Shown here: positions 27,991 to 39,981 of the stretch, one piece after another | How positions within the stretch are numbered: the stretch's first letter is position 1 | Layout of the letters: each line of letters begins with the position of its first letter | Assembly (NCBI GenBank): GCA_026018925.1 | Contig: JAKSZU010000016.1 | Location: forward strand, 1,736,001 to 1,800,000 | DNA length: 64,000 nt | Direction of reading: 5' to 3' | Source: Tupaia tana | Lineage: Eukaryota; Chordata; Mammalia; Scandentia; Tupaiidae | Position numbers and translations under genes: made by a program | Notes under the pieces: model-generated | Told to the model about the DNA's origin: nothing | What the model saw: the letters and a program-made list of their open reading frames with translations, nothing else | Database searches by the model: none

Positions 27991-30072
27991 TTTTTCTTTT
28001 TTTTTTATTAATTACTTTATTTATTTTTGTATATACTTTCAATCATATTGTTTGGCTTACAATGAGACCATTTCGATATGTGAACATTTCTCCCCAGACC
28101 CGTTGATCGAAATATCTTCAACAGATAACACCACACCTCCCCATCCCGTCAATGCTCTACCTCTGTATCCCTTCTCCAAATGTCTTTCGTTGGGCCCCAC
28201 TCCTCCACATACACCTCATCTGACATTCACACCTATCTCTTGTGTTTGTTCAACTGTTAGTCAATCAGTTTCAGACATAGAATGCAGACAAACGGTATAT
28301 GTTAAGTGGGGACATACAATGTCTCTCCTTCATAGCCTGGCTTGCCTCACTCAGCAGTACATCTTCCATATTCTTCCACTTTCTGTCAAAAGCCAGGGCT
28401 CTGTTGGTTTTTATGGCTGAGTAGTATTCCATAGAGTATATGTGCCACAGTTTTTCAATCCATTCCTCCATACGGGGGCATCTGGGTTGGTTCCATGACT
28501 TAGCAATTGTGAATAGTGCCGCAATAAACATCGATGTGCAAGCACTTTTCCAATGAAGGATTCTTCTGTCCTTTGGGTAGATACCGAGGAGTGGGATCTC
28601 TGGATCATATGGCAGATCTATCTGTAGATTTTGGAGGAATCTCCAAATTATTCTCCACAGTGGTTGGACCAATCTACATTCCCACCAGCAGTGTAAAAGA
28701 GTTCCCCTTTCACCACACCCCCGCCAACACTTATCATTTTTTGTTTTTTTAATATTAGACAATCTGACTGGGGTTAGGTGGTACCTCATTGTTGCTTTTA
28801 TCTGCATTTCCCTTACGATGAGGGAGGTTGAACATTTTTTCATATGCCTTTTGGCCATTCGTATGTCATCTTTAGAGAGTGTTTTCTTCATCTCCTTCTC
28901 CCATCTTTTAATAGGGTTGCTCATCTTTTTTCCAAACACCTTTTTTAGTTCCTTGTGTATTCTGGTTATCAGTCCCTTATCTGATGCAACATTTACAAAG
29001 ATATTTTCCCATTCTGAGGGCTGTCGATTCACACTAACTACTGTGTCTTTGGCCATGCAGAAACTTCTTAGTCTGATGTAATCCCACTTGTCTATTTTGT
29101 GGACGATGGACTCTGCTTTGAGGGTCTTCTTTAGGAAGTCTTTCCCTACACCAATGTCTCCCAGAGTTTCCCCAGCATTCTCCAGGAGCAGCTTTATAGT
29201 TTGAGGTCTTAGATTTAGATCCTTGATCCACCTTGACTTGATTCTTGTCAAAGGAGAGAGGTAAGGGTTCAGATTCATCTTTCTGCAAGTGGAAGTCCAG
29301 TTTCTCCAGCACCACTTGCTGAAGAGGCTTTCATTTTCCCACTGGATTGACTGGTACCCCTTGTCAAAGATCAGTTGACTGTATGTTTGGGCACTTATTT
29401 CTGGGGACTCTATTCTGTTCCATTGGTCCACATGTCTGTTTCTGTGCCAATACCATGCTGTCTTTATTACCACAGCTTTGTAATATATTTTTGGATCGGG
29501 GATTGAGATGCCACCCACTCCATTCTTCTTGTGTAGAAGTGCTTTGGCAATACGGGGTCTTTTATGATTCCAGACAAATTTTAAGATTGTCTTTTCTAGA
29601 TCTGTGAAGAATGTGTCTGGTACTTTGATTGGCATTGCATTAAATAGGTAGATTAATTTGGGTAGAATTGCCATTTTGATTATATTAACTCTTCCAATCC
29701 ATGAACATGGGATGTCCTTCCATTTTTTTGTGTCATTTTCAATTTCTTTTTTTACCTTCTCGTAGTTTTCCTTGTGGAGGTCTTTAACTTCTTTGGTTAG
29801 ATTTATTCCTAAATATCTTATACTTTTAGTGGCTATGGTAAACGGAATAAGTTTTTTCAGTTCTATCTCAGTCTGCCTGTTATTCGTATATAGAAATGCT
29901 ATCGATTTCTGTATATTGATTTTATATCCTGCAACTTTACTGAATTCATGTATTACTTCCAGTAGTTTTTCCATGGAGACCATTGGGTCTTCTATGTATA
30001 CAATCATGTCATCTGCAAATAGAGAGAGTTTCACCTCTTCTTTTCCTATTCGAATGCCCTTTATTTTTTCCT
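27991..30072 (-). mobile_element. 5'-truncated LINE-1 in the SSB retrocopy
   Basis: About 2.1 kb: a 3' UTR at 27991-28270 and the C-terminal half of ORF2. The perfect duplication 'ctttttagcttctatttt' lies at 27973-27990 and 30073-30090. Truncation falls within RT, just before the FADD box. Confidence 0.95.
28271..30034 (-). CDS. LINE-1 ORF2p C-terminal fragment, open 587 codons
   Basis: Open over its whole remaining length. It begins in the RT palm at [11 protein letters not shown] (the FADD catalytic box), continues through the RT thumb and the long linker, and includes the C-terminal zinc-knuckle-like [18 protein letters not shown]. It ends [10 protein letters not shown] near 28271. It lacks the endonuclease and most of RT because the element is 5'-truncated. 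It is expressed only by chance, but the open frame suggests a fairly recent insertion. Confidence 0.9.
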   Translation of the reverse strand: MKLSLFADDMIVYIEDPMVSMEKLLEVIHEFSKVAGYKINIQKSIAFLYTNNRQTEIELKKLIPFTIATKSIRYLGINLTKEVKDLHKENYEKVKKEIENDTKKWKDIPCSWIGRVNIIKMAILPKLIYLFNAMPIKVPDTFFTDLEKTILKFVWNHKRPRIAKALLHKKNGVGGISIPDPKIYYKAVVIKTAWYWHRNRHVDQWNRIESPEISAQTYSQLIFDKGYQSIQWENESLFSKWCWRNWTSTCRKMNLNPYLSPLTRIKSRWIKDLNLRPQTIKLLLENAGETLGDIGVGKDFLKKTLKAESIVHKIDKWDYIRLRSFCMAKDTVVSVNRQPSEWENIFVNVASDKGLITRIHKELKKVFGKKMSNPIKRWEKEMKKTLSKDDIRMAKRHMKKCSTSLIVREMQIKATMRYHLTPVRLSNIKKTKNDKCWRGCGERGTLLHCWWECRLVQPLWRIIWRFLQNLQIDLPYDPEIPLLGIYPKDRRILHWKSACTSMFIAALFTIAKSWNQPRCPRMEEWIEKLWHIYSMEYYSAIKTNRALAFDRKWKNMEDVLLSEASQAMKERHCMSPLNIYRLSAFYV

Positions 30073-30265
30073 CTTTTTAGCTTCTATTTTATATCATTAC
30101 AGGTTCCATGAGTTGGGAAACTAATATAAACAGATCTGTTTTTAACCTCTTTTTAAAAAAATAGTTGAGGACAGATTTCTTACTCTTCTTCATATTCTAA
30201 GATACTTTCCAAGGGGCTAAGGAAAGTCATGTCTACAAATATTTAATTTTGCTATAACAGATCAC

Positions 30266-31329
30266 TTTGGTCTAGTGATTGTGGGCAGCTTCTTACATCC
30301 TGACCCTTCATAACATCACCGATAAATGGTAAGGCCTTATTACCTACATTTAGGTTAAATTTAGGCATTGTTTTCTGCTGATTCTAAGTTTCTTTGAACA
30401 AAGACTTGCACATTTAACCAATTATTAACCCAGGAATTTCTAAAGTCACTTATAAGACTCTCCTTCCAGATGTCCTGCCTTTTTTAGGCCAGGCAATGAA
30501 AAGACTCCTTATGCTGATTTAAAACTTTATGTCTCCAGCTCTCAGAACTGAGTAACTGCTGTATCTGAGCATCCCAGAAAACCTTTTTGTGTTTTTTTTT
30601 TCCAAGCCAGTCACTCGTACAGAGCTTATGACATTCTCAGCAGTCACTTCAGGGAGAGATTTGATTAGAGACCTGATTTTAGTTTAATCTTCATTAATTT
30701 CATGAGTTCAGCCTGGGATTTGCTCAGTGGTTACACCATTACATTGAAGTCTATTGCTAGATGTTTAACCTTTGAGTTTTGTCATTATCTGCAAAGGTAC
30801 CCAGCCTTCATGCAGTTTTATCTGTTCCCTTAAAAATTTATCCAGTGGCCAATTGAAGTTCCTAAAATAATACTCAATTTGATGATAGGTTTTGGCCTAT
30901 GGGGCAGCCATTTTTTCATTATCACCATTTTCAGCCACTGTGGCTCTCTCCAGGTGCCAGGTTCGGCAGAGCCGTGCCATAGGCTCACTAACAGTCAGAG
31001 CAATGTCTCCACTTCCCAGCAATCCAACTTGCCTAGCATGCTCAAAGAAGATGGCAGCCCTTGGGAAGTGGGCTTTATAGCAAAATAATTCATGCCCTAT
31101 TCTTCATTTAAGTCCATGTGTGCAAATGAAGGATTGAAACATGTGCAGCTCTGATTGGTTAACTCCAGCAGCCCATTGGTCCATTATTGAAACTGACACT
31201 GTTCTGATTGGTTGCTCTGTGGTAGCCAGCTTCCACACTCCGTCCATGTAATGTGGATCAGCCTTAGGTTACCGCACTTTCTCACACATGCACCTTCCGA
31301 GTCAGCAGTTGGCTCCAGATCTCTGCCAT
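30266..31329. other. Unassigned stretch with a CCAAT-type cluster
   Basis: No SINE or L1. The part 30340-30585 is a diverged relative of 32590-32825. From about 30890 the sequence is richer in GC and CpG and carries three ATTGG motifs at 31154-31211. I see no coding frame I trust. Confidence 0.4.
31154..31211 (+). promoter_or_regulatory. Cluster of three inverted CCAAT boxes
   Basis: ATTGG at 31154-31158, 31175-31179 and 31207-31211, two of them as 'ctgattggtt'. Clustered CCAAT boxes about 20-35 bp apart are typical of NF-Y-bound promoters and of some LTRs. No transcript start or TATA box is evident. Confidence 0.35.
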
Positions 31330-32002
31330 CCAGGCTAGTTCTGGCCAGTTATAGAATTGTGTAAAGGTAATTTCAGATAAAGCAGAGGGCTGAGTAACTC
31401 TAAGGGCAGCATGGTTCCCAATTATAATAATAGGAATACAGGAACTCTAGACCTCAGATCACTAGTTAACTTGCACGATACTGAGAATTTTATTCCGAGC
31501 ACGGATTAAATGCCTCCTTCTGTCACTGCATACCGGTTTAACCAAGGGAAGAGCAAGGGGAGATTAGTTTGTCTGAGGGACTGGTAGTTACAGTCCAGTA
31601 ATAAGACACTTAGGACCTGTAGACCTCAGTCTTAAGACCGTGGAGGGTTTCCTGGAAACACCTTAGCCTTGTGGTCATGGTCCTGTTATAAAAACCAGTT
31701 GTGAAACCTGGGTTTTTGAGGCCCTAGCTTTCTTTTTAAGCTGCTGAATACTGAAGGTTTTGGTTTGGGAAGGAATTTAAATGTGCCCTTCTGGAATTAT
31801 TTTATTGGGAGATGGTGAGAAGCGGCGTCTTCTTGGGTCTGTTCACCCAAGGGCCAGATGGCCCCAAAGTCCCATAATAGGAAACATGAGAACTCCACAT
31901 CTCTGTGAGCAGACTGGGGAGAACAGTTTTGAGGCTCGTGAGACCTTTGGTTGTAGGCCTTGGAACTCATTTATAAGAAACACCTGGGAAGCCTGTGCTT
32001 TT
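31330..32002. repeat. Tandem array segment
   Basis: Units with landmarks 'ctagttctggccag' (about 31342), 'ctgagaattttattccgag' (about 31473) and 'ctgaaggttttggtttggg' (about 31751). Other blocks are 'aataataggaatacagga', 'aggaaacatgagaactccac' and 'agaaacacctgggaagcctg'. Confidence 0.75.
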
Positions 32003-32164
32003 TTAAAAGAATTATTTAATTTTATTATTTTTTAGTTTGCTATAGGGCACATGTGCTCAGAGAGACAGAGGACGTGAGAAAGCAAGCCACCAGGTCTGGG
32101 ACTTGGACCACAGTCAGTCATGTGGGAGTCCAGCACCTTACCTACCACACCACTTGCTGACCCC
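32003..32164 (-). mobile_element. SINE of mixed A/B type
   Basis: The tail side reads 'gtttgctatagggcacatgt' as in family A. It then passes straight to 'gagaaagcaagccaccaggt', the family B middle, and the head 'ccacaccacttgctgacccc'. The long family A central block is absent. The weak duplication is 'agcctgtgctt' and 'aacctatatgctt'. Confidence 0.7.
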
Positions 32165-32589
32165 AAACCTATATGCTTGATGCCCCAGTCCTTGAGTCCT
32201 CGAGGTAGTGACGATTTTGTCCTGAAAGAGGAGTGAAATCACGCACTAACGGGAGAAGTTCAAGGGCTGCATGGCTTAGTCGCTCTGAGAGCTGCTGGTT
32301 CCCAGGACAGTAGGGGCAGTGGGCTTGAGGCCTCATGGATCAGAGAATCCAGGTTATCCCAGAAACAGCCCTGTGGGACTGGTGCCCTGAGCTGTTTAGA
32401 GAAAACATGACTGAGGGTTTTGTACGTGAGGATACATTTCTGACTAGTTGTGTTTGAAAAATTCTTTCCATGAGGCCTCAGGGGGCGTCAGATCTACAGT
32501 AGACTGCTCTGGTCCCATGGCTGTGAGACGGTCCCTATACCTTGGTCCTGGCATAGCATCATCATAAGAAAACCTTCTTATCTCCATTA
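32165..32589. repeat. Tandem array segment
   Basis: Landmark 'tagtgacgattttgtcctga' (about 32206), then 'gagctgctggttcccagg', 'cttgaggcctcatgg' and 'gagggttttgtacgtgagg' (about 32413). Confidence 0.68.
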
Positions 32590-32825
32590 AAGTTAGACAT
32601 TGTTTTTGACTCTCTGAGACAAAGGCTTGCGCTTGTAGTGAATCGCTAATTCAGGAATTTCTAAATCACTTGTAATTTGTGAGCCCCCACTTTGAGATGT
32701 TATGCTCTTTTGGGTCAGGCCAAGTTGAAGAGTCCATATGTTGATTTACAACATTGCTTGTATCACCTTTCAGAACGAAATAAGAGAGTTAATGCATCTA
32801 AATCCCTCTGGAACATCTTTTCAGG
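32590..32825. repeat. Diverged repeat shared with 30340-30585
   Basis: Same block order as the other copy, in the same direction, about 2.25 kb apart: 'aggaatttctaaatcact' against 'aggaatttctaaagtcact', 'gtcaggccaagttgaagag' against 'ggccaggcaatgaaaagac', then 'ttgatttac'. By eye it is roughly 60-65% alike. Confidence 0.55.
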
Positions 32826-33647
32826 GCTACCAGAGATTGGGTTTTTGGGCCAGGGTCAGTCAAAATTTGGCTGTCAATAAACTTTTTAAAATATTTTTAC
32901 ACAATTTAATTATTTCTATTGACGTAAATGAGGGCTTAGCTCCCTATTTAGACTACGGGTTATTAAAGCTTCCAAAGAAAGCAGAATTTAATGGCCTTTT
33001 ATAGAGTTGTGTCCTGGGTAAGGGTGGAAAAAGGCAGGAATGTCATGTTGAGTTACCACAGTGACAAAAAATCCCAAAGTTTACTAAATCCAGGCCTCAC
33101 TGGCAGGGCCTGGAGGGTTTCTAGGAAGCCCTATCTCCCTGTGGGAGGGCCTCTGAGGGATGTGCAGGAAACACCGGTTAGGCTGGTACTAATAAGGTTT
33201 TAGCTCTGTAGTTAGATAATGCATTCTTAGGGTTCTGGCCTGAGAAATGACTTACATACGACCACCTGGAGTCGTGTACTTGGATAAGTGCAAAAAGAGC
33301 AGACACTGTATAGGGTGCGTTACTCAGAGAACTAGGTGGTTCTCAAGGTCAAGTAGTAGTCCAGGAGGTTCAGACCTCACTGATAGGGTGTCAGTTTTCT
33401 CCTGGAAGCCCATAAGTCCTGTGAGGCCAGAGGTCTGAGTTGTTTTCATAGGAATCACCTGTGAAGTTCGAGTACTTGTGGCCTTAGATCCCTTGTTAGT
33501 GTGCTAACTACCGAGCAGCCCAGCTAGAGCACGGATCTAAATGACCTCTAATGAAACTGTGTAGTGGGATAATAGTGGGAAGAGGAGGAACTGTCTCTAG
33601 AAAACCTGTTCCTTTTATGGGAAACATCAGTAAAAGCTGCATGATTA
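32826..33647. repeat. Tandem array segment
   Basis: From about 32930 units resume ('gagggcttagctccctattt', 'ctgtgggagggcctctgagg', 'ggaaacaccggttaggc'). The landmark 'cttagggttctggcctgag' is near 33226, and a worn one lies near 33510. Confidence 0.7.
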
Positions 33648-33930
33648 GGGACCAGCAGTTAGCGTAATGGCTATGTCGCTAAACTCCCATGTAGTGGACC
33701 GCAGTTCGTGTCCTGGACCCGGTGGCTTAAAACTCACGCGTGGGCGCATGTGCGTGCGTGGGCGCAGGTGCGTGCGTGCCCAAAATCCCGAGAGGAGAAT
33801 GGAGGAGAAGGGATTGCTACGTGGCCATCCTTCCTGGGGGTGATTTCTCGCTTTCTGTCTCTCTGTTTCTCTCTGTCTTTCTGGCGAGCGCATGCGCCCT
33901 GTAGCAAAATCCTCTCAAAAAAAAAAAAAA
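33648..33930 (+). mobile_element. Family A SINE with target-site duplication
   Basis: Forward copy 'gggaccagcagttagcgtaa' to an A-run. The 'gcgcatgtgcgtgcgtgg' segment is duplicated inside the body. The target duplication is 'aaaagctgcatgatta' and 'aaaagctgtgtgatta'. Confidence 0.93.
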
Positions 33931-34092
33931 AAAAGCTGTGTGATTAATGCCTATCACCCTTAGTTAGTTATCTGGGTTGTGAGAGTTCTGGCCAGAGCAT
34001 AAGTTTAAATGTGAGTTTCTGAAATTGGGTTATGAGAAAATAGTAGAGCAGGGAATGCTGGGTTTGAGTTGCTCCAAGGGTCAGGTGGTTTT
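33931..34092. repeat. Tandem array unit, left of the nested L1 block
   Basis: 'gttgtgagagttctggccag' (about 33976), 'gaatgctgggtttgagttgc' and 'gggtcaggtggtttt'. The matching continuation 'tcaggtgatttttgaggttc' is at 56620, after 22.5 kb of insertions. Confidence 0.8.
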
Positions 34093-34542
34093 ATTTTTTA
34101 TTTTTCTAATTTCCTTCATAATTTTCTTTTTCTTTTATTTTAATTTACATTTAATCACATTTATATGTACAGTATACAACATTGCTTTTTCCAGCATCAA
34201 TACCATGCATACCCAGTCAAGATAAAGACATTACTATATACATAATCATTAGCAAGAAACTTCATTTTTTTTTGTCAATTAAATGTACTTTTTTTTTCTT
34301 CTCCTGTTCCCCTCCTTCCCTCTCTCACTCACTCTCATATTACCCCTATCCTTACTTTCTCTAGTGTCTACCATTACCCTCCCTGCTTCTATGCCTTCCA
34401 AACTTTCAGTTTCTGCTATAGAGTGCAGACAGTCGGTATATACTGAGTGGGGACACGCAGAGTCTGCCTCTCATAGTCTGGTTGCTTCACTTAGCATTAA
34501 GTCTTCCATATTTGTCCACTTTGTATCAAATGTCAGGGTCTC

Positions 34543-34765
34543 ATTTTTTTTTTTTTTTTGAGAAGTTTTTCGCTATAGGGCACGTGCGCTCGCCAGACAG
34601 ACAGAGAGAGACATAGAGACAGAAAGCGAGAAATCACCCCCCAGGGGGGATGGTCACGCCGCAATCCCTTCTCCTCCATTCTCCTCTCGGGATCTTGGGC
34701 ACGCACGCACACGCGCCCGGCGTGAGTTGTAAGCCACCGGGTCCGAGTAGTATCCAGCGACATCC
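34543..34765 (-). mobile_element. Family A SINE with irregular head end
   Basis: Tail and body are typical and CpG-rich ('cacgcaatccc'-type block, 'acgcgcccggcgtgagtt'). After 'aagccaccgggtccgag' the head is replaced by a scrambled 'tagtatccagcgacatcc', then L1 sequence. No clean duplication is seen. Confidence 0.8.
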
Positions 34766-35997
34766 ATCGCTAGTACATATGCTGAGTAGTTTTCACAGTT
34801 TTTCAATCCAATCATCTAATTTTAGACATTTGGGTTGATTCCATGTCCTAGCAATTGTAAATAATGCTGCAATAAATATGGGTGTGCAAGTGTTTTTCTG
34901 ACTGAGGGTTTTTCTAGTCTTCTGGTAAATAGCTAAGAGTGGAATCACTGGGTTGTATGGTAGTTCTATTTGTAGGTTACTGAGGAGTCTCCATATTGTG
35001 ATATGCTAATTTGCATTCCCACCAATAGTGTAGGAGAGTTCCCTTTTCACCACAGTCTCACCAGTGCTTATCATTATTTATTTTTAAAATTTTAGCCATT
35101 CTGACTGGGGATAAGTGGTTTCTCATTGTGGTTTTGATCTGCATTTCCCTTATGATAAGAGATGTCAAGCGCATTTTTGTATGCTTTTGGGCCATTCGTA
35201 TGTCTTCTCTGGAGAATTGTCTGTTCAGTTCATTTTCCCTTCTTTTACTTGGATTGATTATTTTTTTTGTGTGTAAGCTGCTTGAGTTCCCTGTCTATTC
35301 TGGTTATCAGTCCCTTGTTTGAGGTATAGTTTGCAGATAATGTTCTCCTACTCTGAGGGCTGTCTTCTCACTCTACTTACTATTTCTTTTGCTGTGCAGA
35401 AGACTCTCAGCCTAATGTAGTCCCAGTTTTCCTATTTTTGGGATTATTGCCTGTGCTTTGGAGGTTTTCTTTAAGAAGTCTTTGCCGACTCCAAGGTCTC
35501 AAAGAGTTTTTCCTGTGTTTTCCACCAGTACTTTTATAGTTTGAGGTTTTATGTTTAGATCCTCAATCCATTTTGAGTTACTTTTTGTTAGTGGTGAGAG
35601 ATAAGAGTCCAGTTTCATTCTTCTGCAGGTAGATGTCCAGTTCTCCTAGAACCATTTCCTGAAGAGATTTTGTTTTTCCCATTGGATTGTCAAGGATCAG
35701 TTGGCTGTTTTGGGTTCATTTGGGGGTTCTCAATTTTGTTCCACTGGTCTTCTTGTCTATTTTTGTGCCAATACCATGGTGTTTTAATTATCATGCTTTG
35801 TAATATGTTTTGAGGTCATGATGTGAAATGGCACCTACTTTATTCCCATTTCACAGTATTTCTTTGGTGATACGGGGCCTCTTATATTTCCAGACAAATT
35901 TTGTGATTGATTTTTTTATTTCTGTGAGGAATATCTCTAGTATTTTGATTGGGATTGCATTAAATTTGTAGATTAATTTGGGTAAGATTGACATCTT

Positions 35998-36272
35998 TTT
36001 TTTTTCTTTTTTTTTTTTTGGAGAGGTTTTTGCTATAGGGCGCGTGCGCTCGCCAGACAGAGAGAGAGAGAGACAGAGAGATAGAAAGCAGGAAATCACC
36101 CCCCAGGGGGGATGGCCACGCCGCAATCCCTTCTCCTCCATTCTCCTCTCGGGATCTTGGGCACGCACGCACACGCGCCCGGCGTGAGTTTAAGCCGCCG
36201 GGTCCGGGACTCGAACCGCGGTCGACTATGTGGGAGTCCAGCGACATAGCCATTACGCTAACTGCTGGTCCC
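35998..36272 (-). mobile_element. Family A SINE in the old L1
   Basis: Complete young copy. The perfect duplication 'aagattgacatctt' lies at 35984-35997 and 36273-36286. Confidence 0.95.
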
Positions 36273-38378
36273 AAGATTGACATCTTGATTATAATAATTC
36301 CTCCAAGCCAGGAACATGGGATGTTTTTGTACTGTTTGTATCACTTTTAACTTCTTTTTCTAGTGTTTCATAGTTTTCCTAGTAGAGATCTTTGATGTCT
36401 TTGGTAAAGTTTGTTCCTAGATATCTTATTTGTTTTGTGGCTATTGTAAATGGGATTTCTTTCTTCAATTCTGTCTCAGTTTGTCCATTGTTGGTGTATA
36501 AAAATGCTATAGAGTTTTGTATGATGATTTTGTGTCCTGCTACTATATTTATTTATCACTTCCAGGAGTTTTTTTGTGGATTCTTTTGAATTTTCTATGT
36601 GTAGCATTGTACCATCTGCAAATAGAGATAACTTCATTTCTTTTCCTATTTGGATACCTTTTATTTGACTCTCTTGTCTAATTACATTGTCTAAAACTCC
36701 CAGTACTATGTTAAGAAGGAGTGGAAAAAGTGGGCAGCCTTACCTTGTTCCTTTCAGTATGATGTTCGGTATGGGTTTTTCATAGATGGCTTTTATTGTG
36801 TTGAGGAATGTACCTTCTATGCCAATTTTGCTGAGAGTCTTAATCCTGAAGGGTTGTTGTATTTTACTGAATGCTTTTTCTGCATTGATTGATATAATCA
36901 TATGTTTTTAAAATTCTTTCCTTTTGTTAATGTGATGTATTACATTTCTTATTTTGTGTGTGTTGAGCCATCCTTGCATTCCTGGAATAAAACATACTTG
37001 GTCATGATTTTTTTCTTAATATGTGGTCAAATATGATTTGCTAGTATCTGGTTGAAAATTTTTGCATCCATATTCATCAGGGATATGGGCCTGAAGTTTT
37101 CTTGTTTTATTGTTATGTCCTTATCTGGTTTTAGAATTAAGATGAGGGAGTCTTCATACAATGAATTCAGGAGGGTTCCTTCCTTTTGAATTTTTAAAAA
37201 TAGTTTAAGAATTGGGTTAGTTCTACTTTAAAGGCTTTATAGAATTCAGAAGTAAAGCCATTGGGACCTGGGCTTTCCTTGTTGGGTGACTATTTATGAC
37301 TGATTCAATCTCACTACTTGTTATGGGTCTGTTCAGACTTTCTATTTCCTCCTGGTTCAATCTTGCTGAGTTATGCATATCCAGAAATTTGTCCATCTGA
37401 TCTAGATTTTCTTGTTTGTTGGCATACAATCACTCATATTATTCTATGACGATATTTTGTATTTCTGTTATATCCATTGTAATAACACTCGTTTCCTTCC
37501 TGATTTGATTTGTCTGGATCTTTTCTCTATTCTTCTTGATTAATCTTGCTGTCAATTTTGTTTATTTTCTCAAAAAGCCAACTTTTAGTTTCATTTACTT
37601 TATGTATAGTTCTTTTATTCTCTATCTTATTTATTTCTGCTCAAATCTTTATTATTTCTTCTGGAATTTTTTTTTTTGTTGTTGTTGTCTTTCCAGTTTC
37701 CTGAGTTGTGTCATTGGGTTGTTTATTTGCCATCTTTCTGCTTTTTTTCCTGTGGGCACTAATTGCTATGAACTTCCCTCCTATGACTGCTTTTGGTGTG
37801 TCCCATAGGTTATAAATACTTGTTTGTTCATTATCATTAGTTTTTATGAACCTTTTGATTTTAGTCTTAATAATTTCTTCTATAGTTGTAAGTCATTCAG
37901 GAGTAGGTTGTATAGTTTCCATATGCTTGTAAATTTTTGTGGGCTTTTTGTATAGTTGATTTCAAGTTTGATTCCACTGTAGTCAGAAAAGATGCCAGAT
38001 ATAGTTTCTATACCTTTGAATTTGTAAAGGCTTGTTTGGTGTCCTATCATGTGGTCAGTCTTCAAAAATGTTCCATGTGGGGGTGAGAAAAATGTATATT
38101 TTGTGGTAGTTGGGTGAAATAATTTGTAGATGTCTGTCAAATCCATTTCATGTATGGTATAATTTATTTCTTTTATTTTTTCCCTTTCATTTATTTATTT
38201 TTACATTTTTCCACAAACATTTACTTTACATAGCAAAAAATTTTAGCTCATACTCCATAATTCTTGACAGTTTACAAACTTTCAAAATTTCAAAATACTG
38301 AATTTTAAAGATAATGTTCAAAATATGTCTTATAATTTTGTATAATTTTATAACTCTATAACAACAGAAGCAGTATGG

Positions 38379-38382
<4 letters not shown>

Positions 38383-38429
<47 letters not shown>

Positions 38430-38485
38430 GAGTGCAGTATGGTTTCAAATATATATATATATACATATATATATGTGTATGTGTG

Positions 38486-38526
<41 letters not shown>
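38383..38526. repeat. (AT)n microsatellite in the 3' UTR of L1-A
   Basis: Two TA/AT runs with GT interruptions. L1-C has a shorter run at the same place (48570-48630), so it started in the shared L1 subfamily. Confidence 0.9.
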
Positions 38527-39648
38527 TTAGAGTGCAGACACTTGGTATATATTAAGTGGGGATATACAATGCCTCTCCTTCATAGCATGGCTTGCTTCAC
38601 TCAGCAGTAAGTCTTCCATATTCATCCACTTCCTTTCAAAAGCCAGGGTTTTGTTGTTTTTTATGGATGAATAGTATTCCATTGAGTATATGTGCCACAG
38701 TTTTTCTAGCCATTCATCAGTTCGTGGGCATTTAGGTTGTTTCCATGACTTAACAATCGTGAAAAGTGCCGCAATAAACATCGATGTGCAAGCACTTTTT
38801 CGATTAAGTATTCTTCTGTCCTTCGGGTAGATACCAAGGAGTGGGATTGCTGGATCATAGGGTAGTCCTATTTGTAGATTTTGGAGGAATCTCCAAATTG
38901 TTCTCCACAGTGGTTGGACCAATTTACAATCCCACCAGCAGTGTAAGAGAGTTCCCTTTTCACCACACCCCCTCCAGCACTTATCATTTTTTGTTTTTTT
39001 AATCTTAGACATTCTGACTGGGGTTAGGTGATATCTCATTGTTGTTTTGATCTGTATTTCTCTTACAATGAGGGATGTTGACCATTTTTTCATATGCCTT
39101 TTAGCTATTCGTATGTCATCTTTAGAGAGTGGTTTTTTCAACTCATTCTCCCATCTTTTAATAGGATTGATTGTCTTTTTCCGGAGCAGCCGCTTGAGTT
39201 CCTTGTGGATTCTGGTTATCAGTCCCTTGTCTGATGCATAGTTTACAAAAATATTTTCCCATTCTGAGGGCTGTCTGTTCACACTAATCACTGTGTCTTT
39301 TGCCATGCAGAAACTTCTTAGTCTAATGTAATCCCACTTGTCTATTTTAGGGATCATAGACTGTGTGTTGGGAGTCTTATTTAAGAAGTTTTTCCCTACC
39401 CCAATGTCTCCCAGATTTTCCCCGGTGTTTTCCAGGAGCAGTTTTATAGTTTGAGGTCTTAGATTTAGATTTTTGATCCACCTTGACTTTATTTTTGTCA
39501 GAGGTGAGAGGTAGGGGTTCAGATTCATCTTTCTGCAAGTGGAGATCCAGTTTTGCCAGCACCATTTGCTGAAGAGGTTTTCCTTTTCCCACTGAATTGA
39601 CTGATACCCCTTGTCAAAAATCGGTTGGCTGTATGTTTGGGCATTCAT
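38527..39648 (-). CDS. L1-A ORF2p C-terminal fragment, open 373 codons
   Basis: Continuous with the L1 family: [20 protein letters not shown] near the start, the C-terminal [18 protein letters not shown] knuckle and [14 protein letters not shown], ending NIYQVSAL. It is separated from the rest of ORF2 by a frame break and the SINE at 39715. Confidence 0.88.
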   Translation of the reverse strand: MNAQTYSQPIFDKGYQSIQWEKENLFSKWCWQNWISTCRKMNLNPYLSPLTKIKSRWIKNLNLRPQTIKLLLENTGENLGDIGVGKNFLNKTPNTQSMIPKIDKWDYIRLRSFCMAKDTVISVNRQPSEWENIFVNYASDKGLITRIHKELKRLLRKKTINPIKRWENELKKPLSKDDIRIAKRHMKKWSTSLIVREIQIKTTMRYHLTPVRMSKIKKTKNDKCWRGCGEKGTLLHCWWDCKLVQPLWRTIWRFLQNLQIGLPYDPAIPLLGIYPKDRRILNRKSACTSMFIAALFTIVKSWKQPKCPRTDEWLEKLWHIYSMEYYSSIKNNKTLAFERKWMNMEDLLLSEASHAMKERHCISPLNIYQVSAL

Positions 39649-39714
39649 TTCTGAGGACTCTATTCTGTTCTATTGGTCCACCTGTCTGTTCCTGTGCCAG
39701 TATCATACTGTTTT

Positions 39715-39981
39715 TTTTTTTTTTTTTGGAGAGGTTTTTCGCTATAGGGCGCGTGTGCTTGCCAGACAGACAGAGAGAGACATAGAGACAGAAAGCGAGA
39801 AATCACCCCCCAGGGGGGATGGTCACGCCGCAATCCCTTCTCCTCCATTCTCCTCTCGGGATATTGGGCACGCATGCACACGCGCCCGGCGTGAGTTGTA
39901 AGCCACCGGGTCCGAGACGCGAACCGCGGTCGACTACGTGGGAGTCCAGCGACATAGCCATTACGCTAACTGCTGGTTCCC
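39715..39981 (-). mobile_element. Family A SINE in L1-A
   Basis: Complete CpG-rich copy. The perfect duplication 'tatcatactgtttt' lies at 39701-39714 and 39982-39995. Confidence 0.95.

Larger units (their letters stand above)
27178..30265 (-). pseudogene. SSBP: SSB (La autoantigen) processed pseudogene, in pieces
   Basis: Intronless copy of the La RNA-binding protein mRNA, minus strand. From the 5' side: about 30265-30073 (NRSVYI, start of RRM1), then after an L1 (27991-30072) VLNIQMRRTLQKAFKGSIF at about 27970-27915 and KKFVEIPGQKY. After a family B SINE (27610-27782) comes KLRAKQEQEEKAKDAK, then the frame 27517-27311 with [20 protein letters not shown] and NHGEIKC (second RRM). Beyond the mariner MITE (27257-27333) the EVENEALKKII block ends at 27178, where a SINE fragment truncates it. 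Several stops and frameshifts. No function expected. Confidence 0.9.
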
